This document shows positions 36,501-45,500 of a DNA stretch of 64,000 nucleotides, piece by piece; the first letter of the stretch is position 1, and each line of letters starts with the position of its first letter. Below the pieces are notes generated by a model, which saw only the letters and a list, made by a program, of their open reading frames with translations, had not been told where the DNA came from and did no database searches. The translations under genes and the position numbers were made by a program. Source of the DNA: Branchiostoma floridae (taxonomy: Eukaryota; Chordata; Leptocardii; Amphioxiformes; Branchiostomatidae); contig NC_049993.1 in NCBI RefSeq assembly GCF_000003815.2, forward strand, positions 6,282,489 to 6,346,488, written 5' to 3'.

Positions 36501-38315
36501 AGTCATTTCTAGTAACACCCCCGGCATGGTCGGACTGTTATGATGCTCGTGACAGTCATTTCTAGTAAACCCCCAGAATATATATTTAGACCACTGTTTG
36601 TAACACTGAATAGGTATTTGAGCCGTGTCATGGTACGGGACTTGCGGACTGGCCAGCGGAGGCACTTCATTTGCAACAGGTGGCTAACTACAGATCAAGA
36701 AGGACGAGAGGTACAGTGTATTGGTGCAAAGCAAGTGCTGCCATTGTTTACGGCTAAAGCTCTCTTCGGTCTTCGGGACGAGCACCTCTGGCTCTCCATC
36801 ATTACACGACCTCCAAGAAGCAGGTATGGCTATTCTAGGCAAGATCCCAGACGTAGTGCATTATTGCAGGCACTAGGTAGACGCAAAATTATTGCAAATG
36901 ATTCAGAAGCTTTTTAGAATCTATATTGGTAAGAGGAAAACATTTCTACCGTATAACACAGACGTTGACGCTCCTTTCGAATCATACGTTCTAGCTTTAC
37001 AAGAGTTCAGCGGGTGACGTGCTGTCTCATCACTCTGCTGTGTCAGATGGGCGCCGCCATCATTTTCCACGGCACATCTGGAGATTCCATTCTTGGTGAA
37101 TTTCGGTTGGGATGGGAGCAGCTTATCATTGGCGTGGAGTCGGGCCTTGCAGCTTTTGCTATAAGCAGCATACTCACCGCTCTCATCAAGTCCGCTGCGA
37201 AGGAAAGCAGTAAAGAACGTCATTGTTGTGGTGGAAATGATGACATAAAAAGCACAACAAGAGAGGTGGAGATTGAAGTCTGGCTCCGTGACGACTGGCA
37301 AAAAAGGAGTGTGAAAACGAAAGTTAGGACTTGTTGCCGACGCTTTTGCAGGTGAGTCGTCGTGAAGTCGTGTTTCAAAAACTTTCTATCGCCGCGTCAA
37401 TTTTTACATTGTCGTATCGGTTCCAAATATGGTGTGCTGCACTGAAGGTTGAGTTATAAGTTCAATGTAAATGTTGGGATTATTCGTCAGTCCAAAAAAG
37501 AAGGGACTGTTCATCAGCACCCAAGATCCTCACCTAAGGATAACATTGATATTCTGTCTAGATTCTTCAATTCCCTGCCCGAACAGAATATTGCTTTTTC
37601 TCTCATCGTTTTATCCATTCAAACACCAGTAAACTCCCTTCACGGAGTTGTGGACATCTGGTATGGGTCCTGGCTTTTGTCATGTGCAGTGCAGCGGCAT
37701 CTTTCGACATTTATTATGGGATAGGCTTCGAAAAACAAGAGGCTCTCAACTGGCTGGTATACATTGGAGTCGCCTTTCTACAGGTAAGTTATGATTGGAA
37801 CTGAACGATCAAACCCATACCTAACGCCCTGGGCAGAAGCATTACTAATACATTATAAACTGCTTTTGTTACATAATGCTGATTTATCTGGCATCAAACT
37901 GAAAATCTACATCATACTTATGCCCTTAGCTTCCCTTATATTGCCCTGTCTTTAAATGTGACTGTTTTTTATTTGATGTTGATTTTTTTGCTGTATATTC
38001 ACGTAACATTCACCATATAAAACAAATCGTTGCCTCCTTAGGACCTTTTGATCCTGCAGTTCATCAAGGTTATCATAATTGCTGTCGTCAACTCCCTGTG
38101 TTGCAAAAAGTACGATGAAGAAAGCTGGGTCCCTGTTTTACCATCTGAACATCCTGCAGGTAAGTGAAACTAGCAAATCTTACTTTTCCTTTAAATTGGT
38201 TTTTGAAATTATCCTTTAGAAAACCTGAATGATTGGCAACAAATTCAACCAGTCAGTCAGATATCTATGTCACAAGTACACCTAAGTTTCTTTAGATGTC
38301 ACTAACATATATTGA
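18523..38315 (+). CDS. Polycystin-1-family receptor with EGF/Ig N-terminus, ending after TM5
   Basis: I rebuilt 40 coding exons whose phases are all compatible, giving 7140 nt and about 2379 residues. Start: ATG 18523, a basic N-terminus then a hydrophobic stretch ([16 protein letters not shown]), a signal peptide. Order: EGF, Ig-like pair, EGF and cysteine-rich modules, PKD-like repeats, REJ, GAIN with GPS, TM1, PLAT, TM2-TM5, stop 38313-38315. REJ, GPS, PLAT and this TM pattern together define the polycystin-1 family, plasma-membrane or ciliary receptors that are autocleaved at the GPS and usually pair with polycystin-2 channels. Canonical members have 11 TMs and about 4300 residues in human PKD1; here the TOP domain and TM6-TM11 are missing. 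Exons: 18523-18607, 18807-18929, 19226-19369, 19826-20017, 20587-20765, 21812-21896, then as listed in the domain entries. Individual splice choices, especially exons 4, 27 and the last, are inferred without transcripts. Confidence 0.85.
19640..19680 (+). repeat. Short B-box-like SINE scrap
   Basis: GGTTCGACTCC followed by a T run inside intron 3 resembles the B box and terminator of a tRNA-derived repeat; no matching A box is clear. Confidence 0.3.
20176..20420 (+). repeat. tRNA-derived SINE copy in intron 4
   Basis: A degenerate tRNA-like head with B box GGATTCAAGTCC (near 20232) is followed by TGCCCTTGGGAAAGG, a GACTTCGG...GGGGAGGTAAAAGGCGG body and CTCCGCCTTCCAATAAC. The same head-plus-TGCCCTTGGGAAAGG order recurs at 34428-34560. 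I recognise this as a family common in amphioxus introns. Confidence 0.65.
21075..21180 (+). mobile_element. Possible pogo/Tigger-like DNA transposon end
   Basis: The sequence TA followed by CAGTGGAAGCCGCTTAATTG then GCACACC resembles the terminal repeat of pogo/Tigger elements, which insert at TA. Repeated TTATCCGG- and GCGATAATGCGG-like words follow. No matching opposite end was found, so the call is weak. Confidence 0.35.
21280..21706 (-). mobile_element. CR1/L2-like LINE fragment with GATACA-type tail
   Basis: Minus strand 21706-21392 encodes the C-terminus of a non-LTR polymerase: a [20 protein letters not shown] segment, [11 protein letters not shown], then [14 protein letters not shown]. 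The 3' end (low coordinate) closes with a (GATACA)n microsatellite near 21282-21302. The 5' side of the fragment contains a short internal duplication of the MTNDMMYK codons. Distinct subfamily from the fragment at 16546-17270. Confidence 0.75.
22270..23926 (+). other. Exons 7-11: five EGF-like and cysteine-rich modules, all phase 1-1
   Basis: Exons 22270-22404, 22738-22875, 23086-23226, 23457-23573 and 23804-23926 each start and end in phase 1, so modules can be duplicated or lost without frame damage. The first reads like a laminin/Tie-type EGF ([12 protein letters not shown], then [12 protein letters not shown]). The second and third are cysteine-rich with a similar spacing. The last two are calcium-binding EGFs starting DVDEC. 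The donor after the fourth is GC (23574-23575) where the duplicate copy has GT. Confidence 0.8.
23574..23575 (+). promoter_or_regulatory. Non-canonical GC splice donor
   Basis: The exon ends TGTGTGG and the intron starts GCAAGT; the duplicated copy has GTAAGT at 14240. Exon phase and the paralogue leave no other donor. GC-AG introns are a known minor class with a strong remaining consensus, as here. Confidence 0.75.
24121..28075 (+). other. Exons 12-19 (part): about five PKD-like beta-sandwich repeats
   Basis: Exons 24121-24245, 24443-25103, 25489-25598, 25953-26067, 26167-26287, 26900-27026, 27363-27488 and the first third of 27832-28480. Repeats end in PKD-type strands such as [59 protein letters not shown] and [16 protein letters not shown]. 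The classical WDFGDG core is poorly conserved, so these are divergent PKD folds. Many NxS/T sites fit an extracellular location. Confidence 0.7.
26622..26636. repeat. 15-bp G homopolymer in an intron
   Basis: Fifteen G in a row in intron 16; prone to length error in sequencing. Confidence 0.9.
28739..29206. mobile_element. Non-autonomous DNA element with about 40-bp inverted ends, intron 19
   Basis: The left end CCCCTTCACACGAG with GAATGAGCCGGAATGCCGTC is mirrored at the right end as GACGGCATTCCGGCTCATTC and CTCGTGTGAAGGGG. The interior is a degenerate run of ATTCT/GAATG words and encodes nothing. The flanks TTTTAAAG and ATTTAAGG may be an eroded 8-bp target duplication, which would fit hAT. 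A further CCGTGTGAAGGCCC at about 29316 suggests a nested or second terminus. Confidence 0.65.
30465..30605 (+). repeat. Dispersed intronic repeat, copy 1
   Basis: Contains ACTAGCGGATGCTAGTTGAA, an ACGTCTGACCGTTTCC block, GTAACTGCTTTTTGGCGTAT, then CTTGGATGTCTAACC and TTCATCGACGTAA. Parts recur at 33975-34022 (same strand), 47655-47770 and 51225-51325 (opposite strand). Noncoding family, class unknown to me. Confidence 0.65.
33975..34022 (+). repeat. Dispersed intronic repeat, copy 2 (3' part)
   Basis: GTATCTTATTACCTGGATGT then CTAACCTTCATCGACGTAAA matches the end of the copy at 30465-30605 with one or two changes. Confidence 0.65.
34428..34560 (+). repeat. tRNA-derived SINE copy in intron 30
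   Basis: A-box-like TGGCGCAACTGTT (34434), an eroded B box (GGGTTAGATACG), then TGCCCTTGGGAAAGGCACTT shared with the copy at 20176. It lies in an intron of the polycystin-like gene in sense orientation. Confidence 0.6.
35927..36823 (+). other. Exons 34-36: PLAT domain
   Basis: Exons 35927-36056, 36193-36349 and 36614-36823. The PLAT (LH2) signature is clear: [21 protein letters not shown], then a [13 protein letters not shown] segment, [28 protein letters not shown] and [10 protein letters not shown]. In polycystins this intracellular domain sits between TM1 and TM2 and binds phosphoinositides or partner proteins. Confidence 0.9.
37004..38159 (+). other. Exons 37-39: TM2 to TM5
   Basis: Exon 37004-37351 holds TM2 ([18 protein letters not shown]) and TM3 ([21 protein letters not shown]) and a basic loop. 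Exon 37630-37783 holds TM4 ([20 protein letters not shown]) and the start of TM5. Exon 38042-38159 continues it ([19 protein letters not shown]) and ends [13 protein letters not shown]. This matches the TM2-TM5 part of polycystin-1 relatives. Confidence 0.8.
38296..38315 (+). other. Predicted terminal exon: five residues then TGA
   Basis: The phase-1 acceptor TTTCTTTAG at 38295 leads to codons for DVTNIY and a stop at 38313-38315. Two other AGs just upstream give the same frame or an earlier stop. No exon resembling a TOP domain, TM6-TM11 or a coiled coil is visible between here and the oppositely oriented ATPAF1 gene at 39561. No clear AATAAA seen in that gap. Confidence 0.55.
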
Positions 38316-38325
38316 CCATCCTCAC

Positions 38326-38500
38326 AATGTTGCAGCTGTGGAATCGTCTCACAATGTTGCGGCCGTGGAATTGTCTCAAAATGTTGCGGCTGTGGAATCG
38401 TCTCACAATGTTGCGGCTGTGGAATCGTCTCATAATGCTGCAGCTGTGGAATTGTCTCAAAATGTTGCGGCTGTGGAATCGTCTCACAATGCTCTGGAAT
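38326..38500. repeat. 27-bp minisatellite, about 6.5 copies
   Basis: The unit AATGTTGCGGCTGTGGAATC plus GTCTCAC repeats in perfect 27-bp register from 11 bp after the predicted stop. In one frame it encodes a nine-residue repeat, NVAAVESSH, in an ORF from ATG 38296 to 38514. That frame does not join the upstream exon, so I treat the repeat as 3' UTR. Confidence 0.9.
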
Positions 38501-39560
38501 TGTGGACACTGTAATATCAGCTCTCTGACCTGCCAAGACTACACAGATGTGCAACAAACTCTGCTGTCAGATGGTATCAACATCTCAGCTGAACAACAAA
38601 TACTCCAGTACTTTTGGTGCACATTTTGCCATACATATGGTGTGACAAAATTCTTGATAACAGATGTTCTCTTTGACAGAGAACTATATTCTCTTTGACA
38701 GAGAATCCAATAGATTAACTTTATGTTTCTCAATGTGCACATTTCTGATGATCTAGCAATGGAGACGTTTTAGTCTTTTTGAAAGTTTCAAGATGTTTGC
38801 ATAAATAAGAAGGCATTTTCTTGATGACTGTTTTTCTTTAGGGCGAAAATCAACGACATAGAACAGTCTCATACTGAACCTGTTATACAATTTCCTATTG
38901 TTTGTTGTTCGTCTTTCTTTGAATTCTGATTCATTTCAATTATTCAATCAACACAGTTGTAGTAAAGAGTTGTAATGTAGAGGTAACTTTGACATTTCCT
39001 TGATTCTTCAAGATCAACATGTACCAATAAGGTTTGACAAATAGTACTAGTATTTCAAAGCTACATGCATCAGAAATAAGACTTGTAGGCTGTACAAGGT
39101 ATTCAATATATCTACAAAATGTTTGCACTTATAAAGTGCAAAAGGACCTTGTGTAAAATCCTAGCAGCTTGGATGCTACTGTAAAACCCATGTTGGTTCA
39201 TAGCAAACAGCATTTATTCTAGGAGGCAAATTTGGGGTGCACAAAAATCCAAATACAAGCTACCAATGAAAGTGTACATGTAAATTTGATTTTCTCGCTT
39301 AGTGACACTTAATTTACACCATTAACCTCCATCTTCAATTAGGGATGTCCACTCAGCATCAGATGGCCCTTTTTTTTAGAGGAGCCACATCTTGATCATG
39401 CTAAAAGAACCTTTCACCCTTATTGATAAGAGTAGGGGTCCTTTTTGGGGTGAGTGTGTTATGCCTTATAAAGGCATAACACACTGACCCAGTTATGTGA
39501 ACAAACAAAAGTTAAACTAAAAGGTTTTAAAATAGACAGCATGTCCTAACATGCACTCCA
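38501..39560. other. Region between two convergent genes
   Basis: No exon or repeat family recognised. A 17-bp phrase, TTCTCTTTGACAGAGAA, occurs twice in tandem with a short spacer at about 38668-38705. The segment must contain both 3' UTRs. Confidence 0.5.
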
Positions 39561-42500
39561 TCAGTCAGTCTTGTCTGGTGTCGACTGTCCCCCCAATGCT
39601 TCCAGTTCCTTGATCAAGACCATGTGGTCAAACTCTGTGGGCTTTACGGTGAAGTTGCGGACGATGCTGAACCGCTGGTCACTCCTGGCCGTATAGTACA
39701 TGGTCATCTGGTCAACAAGAAACTTAGCCTCTAGTGTGGTCTGGGAAATGAACAAAGAGCAATGCTTTATTTCAAATTTGTAAAGACACTCAAAAAATTT
39801 TAAGTCAGCTACGTTTTGACGGCAAAGCAAGAATTTAAAATAAAGAAGAGTAATGCCACACAATCAGACAATGAACTGATATCTCTAACTAAGCAAAAAC
39901 AGGAAAAATAAAAATACTTACCAGCACTTTCGTGTCCACCTCTGCCTTCATTAGTACAATGCCTGGAATGGAAAAAAGTGATATGATGTTTAACTTGTGA
40001 CTGAGTGCAAGCTGACATTATTACATTCTGGAGGAATTGATATGACAACAATGAAAGAGATCTATCTATTCAGCATATTGACATTTTCCATCATTATTAT
40101 AATAATCTTACCTTTCTCCTCTGCAAGGTCAGGGTAGTGCACCAACTGGATACAGCTGGGGGCATTCTCTTTGTGAGTCTGTCAGATTCAGAAAAGTCAA
40201 AGAAATTTAAAGATAGGCTTTATTTCTGTCCTTATTGTTGAAATCCAAGTTGCTGTCTTTGATTGGTGTCTTTGATTATCATCATCATCATCAGTTGGCT
40301 GCAGCGCAGGGGACTGCAAGCTTCTTCCAGTTCAGTCTATCGGCAGTGAGATAACAAGACATTTAATATGTAATGCATCTAATCATTAGGGTTGAAATCT
40401 AAGTTACTTTATATCTATTTATTGAGTCACTCTGCTTACCTGGAAGTTGATGAGGGGAGTGAAGTGGCACTCTTGGCCTGAGAACTGTAGCAGGAAGAAC
40501 TCATATCCCTGCTCCCTTGGCATGGGCAGCAGAAACTGGGGAAGGAAATGGGCAGTCAGATGACAAAAACAGAATAAAAAATACAACATATGAAGTAATT
40601 TTTGTAACAAAGGACATCCAAAGAAAATGTAGCTGCATTTGCTGATCTCTATTCATTTGTATGTGAGGCAGAGATGACATAAAAATCTGGAATTGGGGAG
40701 AACCCCATGTGAGCCTCTTGCCTTCTTCACTTACCGTTGGGCACATGTTTGTCCTGGCATTCAGCACAGCATACGTGTCTTTCTGCAAAATAGGTCAATT
40801 CAAAGAGTTAATGGTGAACAAAATTAACTGTGCAAATTGATAGGATATATATAAAAGAATCATTTCTCTCCTGTACCAAAAAGTTATTTAAAAGGCCCAC
40901 TTGAATTTTGCTCTTTCCCTTTGCTGTGGGCTCAACTCTATATCAAACATTACATCAGTTAATGCAGGGATCACCAGGGTAAGGGTTATGATAACTTACG
41001 GGGATGACAGCACACAGAGCATCCTTCTGGGCATGGTAGTCTGTCCAGATCTGCAGGGGAAGAAATAGTTGAGTCTTGGCCTCTTCAAGATCATCACTTC
41101 TCTGTACACATTTCACAACTGTTACAGTATTTGTGAGCATTATGGTTACTGTGTTGGATTCTATCTTTATCTTGTACTTGTGCTGCAGTCTACAGTCCAT
41201 AGGCCATCCCAATTTATTTCCTTTGTTCTTATACATTTCAAAGTAAAAAAAAAACCTCTCAATTTATGTCAAGACAAATACAAAATGCTTCCTGACCTTG
41301 GCTATCTCCTCTGCTGTCTTGTCCTGGATTAGATCAGTTCTTAGCACAGCGTCCAGCTTCTGTATAGATAAGACAGATGATAAGACAGATGATATCATAA
41401 ATTGACAGACAGATATAACAATCATTCCATATATTTAGCCAACAAAATTAGCATGCCTAATATTACTAATAAATTTATAATATGCATCAAATCATGTCAT
41501 AAGTTGAGTATTAGTATGTTGAGATGACAGACTTAAGGATGTAAGGCTGGGGAAATCAGGTGGTTTTACAGGTGGTTCTACAGGTGTTCTTTACGGGTGG
41601 TTTTACAGGTGGTTTTACAGGTGTACCTTGGCACCTGCCATGGAGAAGCTGCCACGAGATGATCCTGTATCCTGCTGTGCATTCTGGGAAAACCGTGGAT
41701 TGCTGCCCATCCAGTTCATCTACAGGGAAGAAGCAAAAATGATAATGTAATGCTTGATTGTTATGTTTTCTTAAACATATCTAAATTCAGGTCCTAGTCA
41801 CTTGTGGCATACAATAATGTACACATGGACCATCTGATCAGTATTTTGGTAAAATTGTAATTGATATCAGCCCTACAGCTTTCACTATGGCCCCCTTGCT
41901 ATGTCTAAACAGTCAGTCCTATATGAGTCACATATGGCACATCTGTAACAGTATAAGATGACTAAGGTTTATTGCATAGTTTCTTTCTCTGGATCTGCTT
42001 TTTTTGCATCAGTGCCATAATGCATTTTACTAATTAATATGACTGTGATAAAAACAATTGAATTAATTCAGAAGATTCCCGTACCTGCTCCTTGATGGCT
42101 TCCTTGTTGGCTGCAGAATCTGCACGCTTCTTCTGTTGTCTGTCCCTTTTCTCTTGCACAAATGCCTCATACTCCCCTGGGTTTTCTCTACAAAATACAA
42201 TATGAGATGAAGGTATCTACTAGTTCAATGATTGTATATGTATTATTTACTAATTGTGCATGACAAGTGCATAGCAGCTTCAGTCAACATACTTCAAATG
42301 AATACACAACACTCATCATTTTGAACTGGAAAGTCATTTCTAGAATAATCATATTATCAGCCTCAACACAAACTAACATGACTACCAGTTTCACAGTATT
42401 CATGAATATTGGCATTTACCTGGGCATGTCCAAATTATTTACTGTACAGTGAACTCTTGGTGGTAAAGTGAAGAAGAGCATACTAGTACATGTATATAGC

Positions 42501-45500
42501 TACTGTAATCTTGTGTCTTAACTTCTGAGATGTTGCGTTGACACAGCAAGACGAATCTACTTCACTCGTAGAAAAGATCTGAAGACACATTTTTCAACAC
42601 AACAAATTGAACAATGGACACTGCTCGAAAATGCAGATTTCCGCTGTGCAAATCCGTGTACACATGCAAGTAAATCCAGAGTTTCCACGGGTTTCAACGG
42701 GTGCCCACTGTGCGAACGTGACGTGCCCCTACATGGGGCACCTGTGCAAATCCGAGTAAACGGACCACTCGCGTGTGCATAACGTGCCCTCTATGAGGAA
42801 ACCTGTGTGCGCGAACCGTGCAATCTTAGTACACGTGTGCGTACGTGTGGAAACTAGCGACGTTTGCTTTTGTGTGAGAATGACGGATGCATAAATTAGC
42901 GGTTAATTATCACCTAATTATCTCCCCGGGCCTCGACTGCGCCACAATTACCCTTTGTTATTGATAGCAGCGTCATTTTCACTGCCCCGGCCCTTCCCAG
43001 CCCAAAAATTACCCTCCCAGCTTCCCCCTTCCCCTGTATATAAATTATAGTGTGTTTGTTTTATTCTTTCTAGATGTGAATTAACTTTCGTTGTTTTTGC
43101 AGTTTTAAGTATTATTTGAGAGTTGACTGCTCCTGATGCGTTCCTCCATATGTACTGGCTGTCGATCCTTTGGCTCCCATAGGTTGGTCGGTCCGACACC
43201 AGTACTTTTGGGTTTTATTCGCAGTCTCAACATTTTGAGTTCACTCTACTGTGCTGGTTGATGACATAAAACTCCCGTAGGTCTCTGGATTTCAGCATTC
43301 CTGCTCTCATCCGTACACCTCCAGCTCCTCCACACAAAAAGTTGCTAGTCCAGAGCCTATACATTTACACAGCCGCAGCAGATTTTCTAAGCGTGAACAT
43401 GCAAGTTCGTAACGGTGGTATCCGATCCATCGTGAGACGTGTAGAGACGGAGACGAAGGAGCTCCAAATCACCTAATCGGCAGCTACGACGAAGAGCTAA
43501 CAGGGTGCGTCAGCCGACCCGGCCCGGGCGGCGAGAAACATCGCACCGACAAAGGGCCAACCCGACCCTCGGTGGTCGGGAGGCCAGATGTTGCTCTATA
43601 AAGCAGAATTTGGTCCCGAGGCGTCGGCAGTAAAATTCAATTCCATGGCGAGATAGTGTCCAGTCTTGACGTAGAATCATTTGCAAGCTTTCATAAAGTT
43701 CACCGCGCTGTCAGTCGTGCGATCAAATACTTCAAGCTATCGGGGTCGGAGCAGCGTGAAACCACTCTGAATGAAATGAGTCAAGATCTGAAATGACAAC
43801 TGTGAGTTTTGAAAATGGAGACACGTGTGCTGATTGGTCCTCATTCCCAAACACCCATCTCGTGTGTGAAATGCGATTGGCTGCATCGGATGGGTATTTT
43901 GAATACAGACACAATAAGTCGTTGTATATACTATTTGTGTGTATACGGCAAACTCCTTCCAAAGCAAATTTCCTCACCCGGCAAACCTAAGTCAACGTTG
44001 AGAATCGCGATGGAGGCTATAGGACACGCGCGTCGGAATACCGTGTTTTCAAGCTTAGACAAAACACTGACATGTGTATTGGGGGAGGGGAGCTTGTGGC
44101 AGTCCAGTAGTTAACTTTCGTGCTTTTTAACTTGCTTATTTACCTCTAACGGACCGTATTTCACATTAGTAACAGAAATTTGATTAGCTCATGCAACTTA
44201 GAGCTTCTGTACAATTGCTATGAAATATCTGAGCATCTGAGAAATGTTACTAGCACACGTATTCGCGATCGGCTCAATATTCGACAAAACTCAAGCCAGG
44301 CAGACAATCTCCCTATCGATATCAAACAAAAACTACACTGTTTGTAAAAGTGAAATATGCGAAGATTGAAGTTCTCCATAACATTATTAGCTTTGTAATA
44401 TTTTGAATCGATTTTTACGACAAACAAGGAGTCAATGTAATGCAAATCCAACATGGCGCCGGAATTATGCAGCGTTCTTATAAACAAAGCCGCGCCGACC
44501 GACCAAAGAACAACACTTCCAATCTATGTATTGATAGGCGTCGAGTTTAAAGCCTCCTTCCAAGTTGGCTGGGGAACATATACATTGCCATTGATCATTT
44601 GTTATAAAGCTTTGTCCGTTCTATTTATGCTGTTTCTTCGAATACACGAATCACATACATTTGAGATCAGTAGTCTTTGTCCCGCGTTCCCGCTTGACTG
44701 ACAAATTACTGCAACCTATAAATCACTGTATTTGTTAGCCCAAAACAAATAAAACAAGTTCTTTCTGTGATTATTTGCGACCTCTATGTTAGTCTTGTAC
44801 ATATTCTGTAACAGTGGTGTTCAAGGACTGCTAAACCGAAGACGCCTAACGGCTTAAGCCTTTATGGCCGAACGGTTTGCACGTTCGATTTGTGATCCGG
44901 CTGCCCGGGTTCGGCGCGGGTTCGAATCCCGGGAGTCGGGGTGTTGTTTCTTTCTGTTCTTACTCGCCCCTCTGGTTGTTTCATTGGTTCCCACGCCGGC
45001 CCTGTGATTAACAGGCTAGTATGTGCCACACAGGGATGTCGATCTCGGAGATTCGAGGACGAATCTTGAAAAGAAAAGGGGGAGTAGTGTAACAGTGGTG
45101 TTCAAGGACTGCTAAACCGAAGACGCCTAACGGCTTAAGCCTTTATGGCCGAACGGTTTGCACGTTCGATTTGTGATCCGGCTGCCCGGGTTCGGCGCGG
45201 GTTCGAATCCCGGGAGTCGGGGTGTTGTTTCTTTCTGTTCTTACTCGCCCTCTGGTTGTTTCAATTCCACGAATTAATACGTAGAAAGAAAAACATCTCT
45301 TCTTAGGTTTGAGCTTTTACGTAGATGACAACTAACTCAATACACATATACATTTAATGTCGCATAGAAAACATTTCATATGAAGTAAAAGACATTGGGC
45401 ACACTCCGTTGAAATCTAATTTTTTTGCTTCTATAGTGTAACTCTTACATGCAATCTGTATATCTAGGTAACGTAGTTGGTTGAGTTTCGTATATACGGC

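Larger units (their letters stand above)
44807..45263 (+). mobile_element. TRIM-like miniature LTR retrotransposon with tRNA-like LTRs
   Basis: Two near-identical terminal repeats, 44807-44983 (177 bp) and 45088-45263 (176 bp), start TGTAACA and end TGTTTCA. They enclose a 104-bp internal segment. A 4-bp duplication ATTC flanks the element (44803-44806, 45264-45267). One base after the left LTR is TGGTTCCCACGCCGG, a primer-binding site complementary to the 3' end of a tRNA-Glu including CCA. A polypurine tract, AAAAGAAAAGGGGGAG, lies just before the right LTR. No coding capacity, so it needs enzymes in trans. This set of features defines a terminal-repeat retrotransposon in miniature. The LTRs also contain pol III type-2 promoter boxes. 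Confidence 0.88.

Noticed and set aside
38296-38514. NVAAVESSH repeat as the C-terminal tail of the receptor
   Set aside because: The frame does not join the phase-1 exon that ends at 38159; the phase-compatible reading stops at 38315.
44453-44701. 82-codon ORF starting AACATGGCGCC in ATPAF1 intron 1
   Set aside because: No homology, no splice context and antisense to the host gene; the start context alone is not enough.
44863-45221. Two tandem tRNA genes
   Set aside because: A and B boxes are good, but acceptor stems do not pair and the sequences lie inside LTRs of a complete miniature retrotransposon.
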